Below, one piece after another: positions 43,770 to 51,753 of a stretch of DNA of 64,000 nt. Made by a program: the position numbers and the translations under genes. How positions within the stretch are numbered: the first letter of the stretch is position 1; each line of letters starts with the position of its first letter. The notes beneath the pieces are model-generated. The model worked only from the letters and a program-made list of their open reading frames with translations, was not told the origin of the DNA and searched no databases. Origin of the DNA: Palsa-504 sp963787645 (lineage in GTDB: Bacteria > Actinomycetota > Actinomycetes > Streptosporangiales > Streptosporangiaceae). The DNA lies in the NCBI GenBank assembly GCA_963787645.1, contig CAWBDS010000010.1:186001-250000 (forward strand), read 5' to 3'.

Positions 43770-44510
43770 ATCATGCGCGCCCTGATCGCCGGCGAGCGAA
43801 ACCCGAAGGTGCTCGCTGACCTGGCCCGCAAGGCAGCCCGCCGGAAGATCCCCGAACTGGAGGAGGCCCTGGAAGGCGCGGAGTTCTTCACGCCCCGTCA
43901 TGCCGGGCTGCTGGACAGGATGCTGGACCGCATCGACCGGGTCACCGCCGAGACCGGCGAGCTGACCGCGGTGATCGAGGAGCTGCTGGCTCCGTATGAA
44001 GAACAGCTGCAGCAGGCGGAGTCGATGCCCGGCTGGGGACGCCGCTCCGCCCAGGACGCCATCGCCGAGACCGGCGTCGACATGACCAGGTTCGCCACCG
44101 GAGGGCACCTGGCCTCCTGGGCCGGCCGTACCCCGCTGGACCACCAGTCCGGCGCCCGGCAGGGCAAGGCCAGACGCAAGCGCGGCAACCGCTACCTCGG
44201 CGCCGTGCTCGGCGAGACCGCCGTCTCCGCCGGCCGCACCCAGACCCGCGAAGGCGCCCGCCACCGGCGGATCGCCCGCAAACGCGGCAAGAACAAAGCC
44301 TGCGTCGCCACCGGCAACACCCAGATGAAAGTCTTCCACGCCCTGCTGTCCAATCCCGGCGCCCGGTATGAGGACCTCGGCGCCGGCTACTACGACGACG
44401 AGCGCCAGACCGCCCGGCAGATCGAGCACCACATCGGCAAGCTCGGCAAGCTCGGCTTCGAAGTCACCCTCTGCCGCATCCCCGGCCCCGAAACCAGCCC
44501 CGGCACCTGA
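43770..44510 (+). pseudogene. IS110-family transposase, 3' part (interrupted)
   Basis: Continues IMRALIAGERNP and codes for the Transposase_20 (IS116/IS110/IS902) half: MPGWGRRSAQDAIAETGVDM, ATGGHLASWAGRTPLDHQSG (with the conserved Ser) and KRGNRYLGAVLGETAVSAGR. It ends at TGA 44508-44510. The first eight bases are the duplicated target made by the IS256 insertion. Non-coding right flank of IS110 runs to about 44620. Confidence 0.92.
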
Positions 44511-44624
44511 CACCACCGCCCGGACAGACCCTGACCGAACACACCAGCCAGGGTCCGCTGCCGCACGCCCAGCTAAGGTTCTATTTTCGGGTCAGCCACA
44601 CCCGTGCCACAACGACGCTGCTGA

Positions 44625-45661
44625 GGCCAGACCACCGGCTGGCTCCTGCCGGATGAGAACGCTTGCGCGGCGGTCGAGCCGCCCGCGGTGGTTAGCTTGC
44701 TGGCCGGACGGCTGGACCGGGACGGGTTCGCGGTGACGCTGGCCGACCTGGCCGCGCGCGGATGGTTCGGGCTGAGCGGGCGGCCGGGCCCGGCGGGCCC
44801 GGTCATGTGCGTGGTGCCCGCGGAGACGCCCGCCGGGGCGCTCACGCCCTACGAGCGGCGGGTGATCGTGCATGTCGCGCGGCGGGCCGGCGTGCGTGGG
44901 GAGGTGCCAGCGCCGGCCCTTTCGGACAGCTTCGAGGGCGGGGAACCGGCGTTCAAGGCGTGGCCTTTCCAGCGGGGTCTTGGTTCGTGCTGTCGATGGT
45001 CACGGCCGGGGTAGGTGCGAGCCGACGGTCCAGCGCGGCCGGTCAGGCGGTCTTGGAGCGATGGCACGCGGCGCCCGGGAAGGATGTGGCGTGGTCCGGC
45101 TACCGGGGCAGCTGGCAGCAGCTTGCGGTCGAGACGCATACCTGGTCATGGTCGTGGGCCATCGCCGCACTGGTGGCCATCATCGTCGGGCCGATGGCCT
45201 ATATCGCCGGGGTGATCTGGCTGTTCGCGGCGGGCCTGGGGTGGGTGGGCGAGAAGGTTCTGGAGCTGACCGCGGGCGCCGCCCTGGTGGGCGTCGCGGT
45301 CTGGGCCGCGCGCCGGATGGTGCCGCAGGGCGGGATGCCGAATTCGACGGTCAGGTGATCCGGCAGACCTTCCTGGAACACGATGATGACCCAGAGGAGT
45401 ACCGGGTAGTGCTCGACGACGGGGTGCGGCCGACGGCCTGGGACCTGCAGGTACCGGCCGTGTCGTGGCATCAGCTGAGCCCGGGGACGTTCGTGCGCGC
45501 GCGGGTGAACCTGCGTGACCATCAATCCGGTCGAGCCGCCGGCCGTCGCTCAGGCGCTGGCCGGCGTGGCCGCCCAGCAGGACCACGCGGTCGCCGGCGG
45601 CCTGCCGGATCCCGGAGTGCTGGTCACGGCGGACGAGGCGGCGGGGATGAGGCGTCACTGA
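44625..45661 (+). pseudogene. Degraded DUF2207 membrane protein
   Basis: Homology runs through at least four frame segments: VVSLLAGRLDRDGFAVTLAD to PALSDSFEGGEPAFK (44640-44977); then WAIAALVAIIVGPMAYIAGV with two membrane segments (about 45150-45330); then DDPEEYRVVLDDGVRPTAWD (about 45375-45515); then PVEPPAVAQALAGVAAQQDH to a stop at 45659-45661. The 5' part is missing where the IS110 flank begins. At least three frameshifts rule out function. DUF2207 proteins are predicted membrane proteins of unknown role. Confidence 0.75.
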
Positions 45662-45762
45662 TCGGCCTGATGTCGCTTATCGCGACGCGGCTCCCGGGGC
45701 TGGCCAGTAAGTCCTGAGCTGGCACCGGTCTCGGCAGCGGGTACGACGGTCCGTTCTGCCAA

Positions 45763-45783
45763 ATTGATTTTAATCAACGTTGA
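45763..45783. promoter_or_regulatory. Site B1: TCAACGTTGA in a 21-bp element upstream of the HMGL-like gene
   Basis: ATTGATTTTAATCAACGTTG... at 45763-45783 matches site A at 18 of 21 positions. The palindromic core TCAACGTTGA is at 45774-45783, 33-42 bases before ATG 45816, the same distance as site A from its own start. Confidence 0.7.
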
Positions 45784-45802
45784 CTGGATCAGGACGATCT
45801 GG

Positions 45803-45812
45803 TCAATATTGA
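45803..45812. promoter_or_regulatory. Site B2: TCAATATTGA adjacent to the HMGL-like start
   Basis: Perfect palindrome with the same core as site A, ending 3 bases before ATG 45816. It replaces the normal Shine-Dalgarno position, so a bound protein would block both transcription and ribosome access; the gene may be translated from a leaderless or near-leaderless message. B1 and B2 centres are 29 bp apart. Confidence 0.65.
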
Positions 45813-45815
45813 CGC

Positions 45816-47063
45816 ATGCCATCGATCCACTTTCTCGACGTGACCAACCGGGACGGGGTGCAGACCGCACGCACCGGGTTGTCGAAGTTCGGCAAGGTCA
45901 TGGTCAACTACTACCTGGGACGCCTGGGCGTGGCCCAGTCCGAGATCGGGTTCCCGTTCTTGTTCCACGAGGTGCCCTACGTCCGGGCCTGCCTGGCCCT
46001 GGGCGAGGCGGGAGCGTTCGCGGACCTGCGGCTGTCCGGCTGGTGCCGGGCGGTGCCCGCCGACGTCGAGGCCGCAGTGGCCGTGACCGGGCCGGGCGGC
46101 CGGGGGCTGAGCCACTACAACGTGTCGATTTCCACCTCGGACCAGATGATCGCGCACAAGTTCCGCGGCCGGCTGGACCACGGCGCGATCATCGAGGAGA
46201 TGACCGCGGCGGTGGCCGTGGCCCGGGCCGCGGGTGCCGAGACGGTCGGGGTCAACGCGGAGGACGGGTCGCGGACCGACGACGGGTACCTGCTGGAGTT
46301 CGCGACCGCGGCCCGGGAGGCGGGGGCGGCGCGGGTGCGGTACTGCGACACGATCGGCGGCGACTCGCCCGGGCGGATCAGGGAACGGTTCGCCAAGCTG
46401 GCCGCGGCGGTCGGCATCCCGGTCGAGACGCACTGCCACAACGACCTGGGCATGGCCGTGGCGAACTCGGTGTCCGGCGCGCTCGGCGACCTGGACGCCG
46501 GGCAGGACGCGTGGGTCAACACGTGCGTGAACGGGATCGGCGAGCGGGCGGGCAACGCCGACCTGCTGTCGTGCATCCTGGCGTTTTCGTACGGATTCGG
46601 AATATCCGAATTCATGGCGGTGGGCGACCGGCTGGACTTGTCGTGGGCCCGGCGGTTCGGGCTGTGGGCCAGCTACGCGTTCGGGCAGCCGCTGCCGCCT
46701 GCCTGGCCGGGCGTGGGCCGCAACGCGTTCGCGCACGAGTCGGGTATCCACGCTGACGGGGCGCTGAAGGACCGGGCCAACTACGAGCTGTACGACGACT
46801 CGGTGCTCGGGCCGTTCCCGGCCGACTGGTACGGGCGCGAGGGCCGCGTGGTGCTGACCGGCGAGTACGGCGGCAAGGCCGGGTTCCGGCACGTGCTGGA
46901 CGGGCTGGGCATCGAGGTCCCCTCCGGCCAGGAGGACCTGGTGTTCTCGCTGGTCCAGCTGTGCGCTTCGGCGACCGGCAGGCCGCTCACCGACGACGAG
47001 TTGCGGCTGATCGCCGGCTATCCGCACCAGCTGGCGCTGCTGTTCCCCGGCCAGCTTGGTTAG
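45816..47063 (+). CDS. Homocitrate/2-isopropylmalate synthase-like enzyme (HMGL family)
   Basis: 415 residues. TIM barrel of the HMGL family: DVTNRDGVQTARTGLSKFGK (metal-binding Asp and catalytic Arg), ETHCHNDLGMAVANSVSGAL (metal-binding His-x-His) and CVNGIGERAGNADLL. The helical region NAFAHESGIHADGALKD marks the alpha-isopropylmalate/homocitrate synthase group. There is no C-terminal leucine-regulatory domain, so it is closer to homocitrate or Re-citrate-type synthases. These condense acetyl-CoA with a 2-oxo acid, the same chemistry class as citrate synthase. Two operator-like palindromes precede it. Confidence 0.87.
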   Translation: MPSIHFLDVTNRDGVQTARTGLSKFGKVMVNYYLGRLGVAQSEIGFPFLFHEVPYVRACLALGEAGAFADLRLSGWCRAVPADVEAAVAVTGPGGRGLSHYNVSISTSDQMIAHKFRGRLDHGAIIEEMTAAVAVARAAGAETVGVNAEDGSRTDDGYLLEFATAAREAGAARVRYCDTIGGDSPGRIRERFAKLAAAVGIPVETHCHNDLGMAVANSVSGALGDLDAGQDAWVNTCVNGIGERAGNADLLSCILAFSYGFGISEFMAVGDRLDLSWARRFGLWASYAFGQPLPPAWPGVGRNAFAHESGIHADGALKDRANYELYDDSVLGPFPADWYGREGRVVLTGEYGGKAGFRHVLDGLGIEVPSGQEDLVFSLVQLCASATGRPLTDDELRLIAGYPHQLALLFPGQLG

Positions 47064-47108
47064 GGCCGCGCCGTGGCCAGGACCGTGAACGGCTGATTAG
47101 CTTGGGGC

Positions 47109-47837
47109 ATGGCGGCGACGGTGCGGGTGGCCGACGCCCCGGCGCTGCTGTGCTACCGGGAATCGCCGGAGGCGGCGGCCGGGCATGGCACAGTGCTCTT
47201 CTACCACGGCTTCGGCGGGACGAAGGAACGGCCCGCGGCGTATCTGGCCGCGCTGGCCGAGGCCGGTTTCCTGGCGGTGAGCCTGGACGCCGTCGGCCAC
47301 GGCGAGCGGCGGTTTCCCGACTTCGAGGTGATCTTCGACCACGAGCGCTGGGACGAGCAGTTCGAGGAGGTCGAGACGCACTTCCTCAAGCTCCTCGACG
47401 ACACCGCCGCCGAGGTGCCCGCGATCATCGATGACCTGGTCGCCCGGGGCTGGGCGCACGCGGACCGGGTGGGCGTGGCCGGGCGGTCGCTGGGCGGGAA
47501 CGTCACGTACGCGTCGGTCCTGGCCGATCCCCGCGTGCGGGCGGCCGTATCGGTGGTGGGCTCGCCGGAATGGACCCTACCGCGGCCGCACAGCCCGCAC
47601 CACCATCCGGATCGCTTCTTCCCGGCCGCCGTCATGTCGCAGGCGGCGGCGTTCGACGAGCACTGTCCTCCCGGGCCGATCAAGGCCTTCCATGCCGCCC
47701 TCGAATCGCGCTACGCACGCGAGCCGGCCAGAATCCGGTATGTCGAGTACCCGAGGGTCGGGCATTTCCTGACGCCCGAACTCGATGCCGAGAGCTGCCA
47801 GGCGATGGTGGCGTGGTTCCAGAGGTGGTTGCCATGA
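47109..47837 (+). CDS. Alpha/beta hydrolase
   Basis: 242 residues. Alpha/beta hydrolase fold: oxyanion region LFYHGFGGTKERPAAYLAAL, nucleophile elbow VGVAGRSLGGNVTYAS (Ser), Asp region and C-terminal PRVGHFLTPE (His). It is most like the dienelactone hydrolase/acyl-peptidase group. The stop overlaps the M55 peptidase start (ATGA), and the gene starts 45 bases after the HMGL-like gene, so the three may form one operon. Confidence 0.88.
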   Translation: MAATVRVADAPALLCYRESPEAAAGHGTVLFYHGFGGTKERPAAYLAALAEAGFLAVSLDAVGHGERRFPDFEVIFDHERWDEQFEEVETHFLKLLDDTAAEVPAIIDDLVARGWAHADRVGVAGRSLGGNVTYASVLADPRVRAAVSVVGSPEWTLPRPHSPHHHPDRFFPAAVMSQAAAFDEHCPPGPIKAFHAALESRYAREPARIRYVEYPRVGHFLTPELDAESCQAMVAWFQRWLP

Positions 47838-49231
47838 AGGTCTTCATCTCCTTTGACATGGAGGGCGTGGCCGGAATCGTCGACTGGTCGCAGTGCCGCG
47901 GGCCTGGCCAGCCGTACGAGGAGGGGCGGCGGCTGCTGCTGGGCGAGGTCAACGCGGCCATCGACGGGGCCATGGCGGGCGGCGCGACGCAGATCGTCTG
48001 CAACGACTCGCACGGGACGATGAACAACCTGGATCCGGCCGAGCTGCACGGGCAGGCGACCTACGTGTCCGGACGGCACAAGCCGCTGTACATGATGCAG
48101 GGCCTGGACGCTACGGCGGACGTGGTGTTCATGGTCGGCTACCACGGGTCGATCTCGGGCGAGAGCTCGGTGCTGTCGCATAGCTACAACCCCGCGGTGA
48201 TCTCGCACGTGTCGCTGAACGGGACTGGGGTGGGAGAAAGCGGGATCAACGCGCTGGTCGCGCTGGGCTGCCAGGCGCCGGTGGGGCTGATCACCGGGGA
48301 CCAGCAGACGATCGCCGAGGCCGACCCGTTCCTGTCCGACGCCGAGCGCGTCGTGGTCAAGGAGTCGTTCACCAGGTTCGGCGCGTCCAGCCTGCACCCC
48401 GAGGTGGCCCGGGAGCTGATCGCCGACGGGGCGCGGCGGGCCATGGAGCGGGCGGCCGCCGAGCCTTCGCAGGTGTGGGAGATCGCGGCTTCGGGGGCGG
48501 ACGCGGACCCAGATCCGGATCCGGAGCTGGCCGTGCTGCGGCCGCCGGCCATCACGCTGCCCGCCGTCCTCGAGGTGCACATGCAGACCGCGGACATGGC
48601 CGAGGTGGCCTCGTGGGTGCGCGGAGTCGAGCGGGCCGGAGCGCGTACGGTGCGCATCGCGGGTGATGATCCGCTGGCCATGTTCCGGTCGTTCGTCGCG
48701 CTGACCTACATCACCCGGGTGTCCGAGGGAAGGTTAGGCAGGCTTAGGTGGGCGACCCGGCGGCGGCCCCGGTCTCCTGGTCCCGGCCCCACCGGGCCAG
48801 CGTGGCGTCCCAGTCCAGGGGCACGGTCATGCCGCCGTCCGCCAGTTCGGCCTCCCAGTCCGCGGCGGGCACCCGCCACAGGACCTCGAACTCGATGCCG
48901 CTGGGGTCCTTGGCGTACAGCGACTTGGACACCCGGTGGTCGCTCTCCCCCACCAGCGCCCCGGCGGCCAGCAGCCGGGCCCGGGTGTCAACCAGGTCGC
49001 CGAGCGTGCCGACCTCCCAGGCCAGGTGGTAGAGGCCGGGGTGTTCGGGCTGGCCGGGCGCGTGGCCGGTGCCGATCTCGAACAGGCCGAGGTCGTGGTC
49101 GTTGGCCGAGCCGGGCGCACGCAAGAAGGCGGCGCGTCCGGGAATCTCCATACGGACCTCGAAGCCGAGGGTCTGCCGGTAGAAATCTACGGTGGCCTGC
49201 AGGCCGTTCACGTACAGGACGGCGTGGTTGA
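47834..49231 (+). CDS. M55 D-aminopeptidase (DppA-like), reading through past its expected end
   Basis: The M55 domain spans about residues 1-300: SFDMEGVAGIVDWSQCRG (zinc Asp/Glu), VCNDSHGTMNNLDP, YHGSISGESSVLSHSY (zinc His) and RFGASSLHPEVARELI. Such enzymes cleave D-amino-acid peptides and form decamers. The family usually ends near ALTYITRVSEGR, about base 48735. Here no stop appears there and the frame continues 160 codons, antisense to the VOC gene, with Arg/Pro-rich nonsense, to 49231. A TAG lies in the next frame at 48736, so a small indel may have removed the stop. Confidence 0.8.
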   Translation: MKVFISFDMEGVAGIVDWSQCRGPGQPYEEGRRLLLGEVNAAIDGAMAGGATQIVCNDSHGTMNNLDPAELHGQATYVSGRHKPLYMMQGLDATADVVFMVGYHGSISGESSVLSHSYNPAVISHVSLNGTGVGESGINALVALGCQAPVGLITGDQQTIAEADPFLSDAERVVVKESFTRFGASSLHPEVARELIADGARRAMERAAAEPSQVWEIAASGADADPDPDPELAVLRPPAITLPAVLEVHMQTADMAEVASWVRGVERAGARTVRIAGDDPLAMFRSFVALTYITRVSEGRLGRLRWATRRRPRSPGPGPTGPAWRPSPGARSCRRPPVRPPSPRRAPATGPRTRCRWGPWRTATWTPGGRSPPPAPRRPAAGPGCQPGRRACRPPRPGGRGRGVRAGRARGRCRSRTGRGRGRWPSRAHARRRRVRESPYGPRSRGSAGRNLRWPAGRSRTGRRG

Positions 49232-49247
49232 GGCGGCGGACGGCCAT
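48744..49247 (-). CDS. VOC-family (glyoxalase/extradiol dioxygenase-like) protein
   Basis: 167 residues from ATG 49247 (open frame to 49286). Vicinal oxygen chelate fold: RRLNHAVLYVNGLQATVDFY, HDLGLFEIGTG, GLYHLAWEVGTLGDLVDTRA and DPSGIEFEVLWR, with His and Glu at the metal positions, as in catechol 2,3-dioxygenase-like proteins. Substrate unknown. It converges with the M55 gene, whose readthrough covers almost the whole gene on the other strand. Confidence 0.9.
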   Translation of the reverse strand: MAVRRLNHAVLYVNGLQATVDFYRQTLGFEVRMEIPGRAAFLRAPGSANDHDLGLFEIGTGHAPGQPEHPGLYHLAWEVGTLGDLVDTRARLLAAGALVGESDHRVSKSLYAKDPSGIEFEVLWRVPAADWEAELADGGMTVPLDWDATLARWGRDQETGAAAGSPT

Positions 49248-49289
49248 CGGGGCTTCCTTCCCTGGATGAATAGCTGATCTATGCAATTC

Positions 49290-50675
49290 CTAGGAAGTGC
49301 TGGTCATTCCCACCGCGGGCCGCGGGGCGGGACGGGGCTCGGGAACGGCGGCCTTGGGGCTGATCGGGTGCGGGCCGGTGTAGACGGTACGCGGCCGGAG
49401 CGGGGCGCTGCGGGCGTACTCCTCCAAGGCGTGCGCGATCCAGCCCGCGGTCCGGGCCACGGCGAAGATCGCCTCGCCCGCGCCCGGGATCATGCCGGCC
49501 ACGCTGGCCAGGGTGGCCAGCGCGAAGTCGATGGTCGGCCCGGGCAGGGCGCGGCGGCGGGTCTCGGCCAGCACCGCGTCGGCGACCGCGTAGCGGGCGG
49601 ACCGGGGCGCGGCCTTGCGGGTCAGGTCGAGCAGGGTCTGGGCGCGCGGGTCGGTTCGGTGGGCTTGGGCTTGGGCTTGGTGGGCCGCACCGGTTCGGGT
49701 GTCGTGGTGGAAGTCGCCCAGGCCGGGGATCCGTTCGCCCCGGCGCAGCAGGTCACCGACGACCCGGACCGCGTCGGCGGGATCGCGGGCCGCGGCGAGC
49801 ATGGTTTCCGCGCCGAGCGAGGCGCCGCCGTAGGCCACCGCGTGCCGCGGGTTGGCGTGCAGGGCCCCGCCCAGGGCACCTAGGCCGGTGGCTACCACCG
49901 CGTACGGATCGGCGCGGACCGAGGCGGCCATCCGCGCGGCGAAGGTGGACGCGGCCAGTTCGTGGTCGGCGAGCAGGGCCATGGCCGCGCGCAGCGCGCC
50001 GAGCAGGCCCGGGTCGGGGCGCCGGGGGCAGATCTTGTACCAGAAGCGCCCGGCGATGCGGCCCTCGGCCAGCCTGGCGGGCGGGCCGTTTTGAGCCGGG
50101 GACCCCGGGTCGGGCAGGCAGCCGATCATGCCGGCGATGATGTTGCGCCCCGCCGCGATGACCGCGGGCGGGTCCAGGTGCAGCCGCAGCGGGTCGGTGG
50201 CGGCCATGGCGGGCACGATGACCCGCAGCCGCTCCAGGGGCAGTGTCCCCTCAGGCAGTGCGGCCTGCGCCGCGGTCCCGGCCGCGACTGCCTCAGGCGT
50301 CGCCTCCCAGGTGACGCCCTGGCCGTCCTGGCCGTCTTGGTTGAGGCCGCCGGTCCACAGCCAGACGGCCACCTCCTCAAAAGGGCGCCACAACGCGAGC
50401 TTGGTCACCTCCAGGCCCCGGTAGCGGATCCGGCCGTCCGCGACTTCGGTCAGCTCGGATTCGATGACGAAGTCCGCGGTGCCCGCTGCCCGGCGCGACT
50501 CCCCGCGCTGGCCTCGTTCGACCAGCCGCGCCACCTCGTCGGCCTCGAACAGGCTGCTCCGCCCGTCCTGGCCGCGGCGCCGCGCGAGCATCCCCCGGCT
50601 CACGTAGGCGTACAGCGTGGCCTGCTTGACCCCCAGCCGCTGCGCAGCCTCGGCAGCGTTGATCCACTCCCCCAT
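49290..50675 (-). CDS. Citrate synthase-family protein with N-terminal helix-turn-helix (paralog 2)
   Basis: 461 residues from ATG 50675. The helix-turn-helix EWINAAEAAQRLGVKQATLY is nearly identical to paralog 1. Citrate synthase motifs: LPLERLRVIVPAMAATDPLR, GLGALGGALHANPRHAVAYG (His kept, extra 9-10 residues) and TIDFALATLASVAGMI (Asp). The second catalytic block GFGHFVYR of paralog 1 reads GLGDFHHD here, followed by an insert with HQAQAQAHRT encoded by repeated GGGCTT units (about 49666-49683). Enzyme activity is therefore doubtful; a purely regulatory role is possible. Palindrome site C lies 26-35 bases upstream. Confidence 0.88.
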   Translation of the reverse strand: MGEWINAAEAAQRLGVKQATLYAYVSRGMLARRRGQDGRSSLFEADEVARLVERGQRGESRRAAGTADFVIESELTEVADGRIRYRGLEVTKLALWRPFEEVAVWLWTGGLNQDGQDGQGVTWEATPEAVAAGTAAQAALPEGTLPLERLRVIVPAMAATDPLRLHLDPPAVIAAGRNIIAGMIGCLPDPGSPAQNGPPARLAEGRIAGRFWYKICPRRPDPGLLGALRAAMALLADHELAASTFAARMAASVRADPYAVVATGLGALGGALHANPRHAVAYGGASLGAETMLAAARDPADAVRVVGDLLRRGERIPGLGDFHHDTRTGAAHQAQAQAHRTDPRAQTLLDLTRKAAPRSARYAVADAVLAETRRRALPGPTIDFALATLASVAGMIPGAGEAIFAVARTAGWIAHALEEYARSAPLRPRTVYTGPHPISPKAAVPEPRPAPRPAVGMTSTS

Positions 50676-50700
50676 GGGGGAAGACCATAGCGGCCTTTGA

Positions 50701-50710
50701 TCAACGTTGA
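50701..50710. promoter_or_regulatory. Site C: TCAACGTTGA upstream of citrate synthase 2
   Basis: Perfect 10-bp palindrome, identical to the core of site B1 and flanked by TTTGA on one side (TTTGATCAACGTTGACGG). Distance to ATG 50675 is 26-35 bases, comparable to sites A and B1. The half-site TTGA/TCAA also overlaps as TTGATCAA at 50698-50705. Confidence 0.65.
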
Positions 50711-50736
50711 CGGAATTACTACCGCGTGTCGTAGAG

Positions 50737-50949
50737 CTAGCGGAGCTGGCCCCGCTGCCGGCGGCGGAGCTCGCGGTACCGCCGACGCTGCGACTCATCT
50801 AGCATCAGCCAGGCGGTGGCCGGAACGGCGATGGCCACGACGATGAGAGCGAATGCCAGCCACCAGGGGACGAACCCCAGCAGGATCAGGCCGACGACGA
50901 CCCCTCCGATACCCCACTTCAGGTGCGGTGACATGCTGACTCCGTTCAT
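50737..50949 (-). CDS. Small two-helix membrane protein
   Basis: 70 residues; starts at 50949 or 50934 (SPHLKWGIGG). Two hydrophobic segments (IGGVVVGLILLGFVPWWLAF and ALIVVAIAVPATAWLML) are followed by a basic cytosolic tail (QRRRYRELRRRQRGQLR). Normal codon use. No family recognised. It lies upstream of citrate synthase 2 and reads toward it, with site C in between. Confidence 0.6.
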   Translation of the reverse strand: MNGVSMSPHLKWGIGGVVVGLILLGFVPWWLAFALIVVAIAVPATAWLMLDESQRRRYRELRRRQRGQLR

Positions 50950-51118
50950 CCAGCCCGGGCCGGGACCCCGTAAAAGCCCCCGGACATTTCTAGCTTATAG
51001 CGCTCTGGCTAATCTTGGCCGTCCGGCGATTCCGCCCGGCAATCCGAAGGCTTCCGAGGGCTTCCTGGGGCGGAGTACGCTGCGGGCATATCGGTTGATC
51101 AATCCTGGGGAGGGCACC

Positions 51119-51733
51119 GTGACGATCGCCATGCCGGTGGAGCCCGAGGCCAACGAGCTGCTGAGCCGCAGCCCGCTTGCCCTGCTGATCGGCATGGTGC
51201 TTGACCAGCAGGTGCCGCTCGAGCGGGCCTTCAGCGCGCCACTGGATCTGGTCCGGCGGCTCGGGCGCGAACCCACGGTGACCGAACTGGCCGAATTCGA
51301 CCCGGTGGCCTTGGCCGGGATCTTCGCCGAACGGCCGGCGCTGCATCGCTACCCCAAGGCGATGGCGGCCCGCGTCCAGGACATGGCCCGGCTGATCGTG
51401 GACCAGTACGACGGCGACCCGGCCCAGCTGTGGAGCACGGCCAAGACCGGCGCCGAGCTGCTCAAGCGAGTGTCGGCGCTGCCCGGGTTCGGCACGCAGA
51501 AGGCCAAGATCTTCGTGGCCCTGCTGGGCAAGCAGCTCGGGGTGCAGCCGCGGGGCTGGCGGCAGGCGGCCGGGGCGTTCGGGGCCAAGGGCTCGCACCT
51601 TTCGATCGCGGACATCGTCGACGCCGAGTCGCTGGGCCGGGTACGGACCTACAAGCAGGGCCTGAAGGCGGCGGCCAAGGCGGCCAGTGCGGCTCAGACA
51701 GCTGAGGCGGCTGCGGCAGCGCCTGTGTCGTAG
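51119..51733 (+). CDS. HhH-GPD base-excision repair glycosylase-like protein
   Basis: 204 residues from GTG 51119 after GGGGAGGG. Endonuclease III-like fold: LLIGMVLDQQVPLERAFSAP (typical opening of AlkA/HhH-GPD proteins), helix-hairpin-helix LPGFGTQKAKIFVALLGKQL. The catalytic Asp expected after the hairpin may be in the DIVDAESL region. No Fe-S cluster cysteines. The C-terminal tail is Ala-rich. Probably removes damaged bases. Confidence 0.85.
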   Translation: MTIAMPVEPEANELLSRSPLALLIGMVLDQQVPLERAFSAPLDLVRRLGREPTVTELAEFDPVALAGIFAERPALHRYPKAMAARVQDMARLIVDQYDGDPAQLWSTAKTGAELLKRVSALPGFGTQKAKIFVALLGKQLGVQPRGWRQAAGAFGAKGSHLSIADIVDAESLGRVRTYKQGLKAAAKAASAAQTAEAAAAAPVS

Positions 51734-51753
51734 GGTTCCGCTAGCGTCGGTCT

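Larger units (their letters stand above)
37774..44510. mobile_element. Nested mobile element cluster (IS110 split by IS256, split by Tn554-like element)
   Basis: Outer layer: IS110 transposase halves 37774-38333 and 43770-44510. Middle layer: IS256-type element 38334-43768. Inner layer: Tn554-like element 39486-43463. Each layer's coding sequence rejoins exactly in frame when the inner one is removed together with its target duplication, which gives the order of arrival: IS110 first, IS256 second, Tn554-like last. The outer IS110 non-coding ends extend beyond the coordinates given. Confidence 0.92.
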
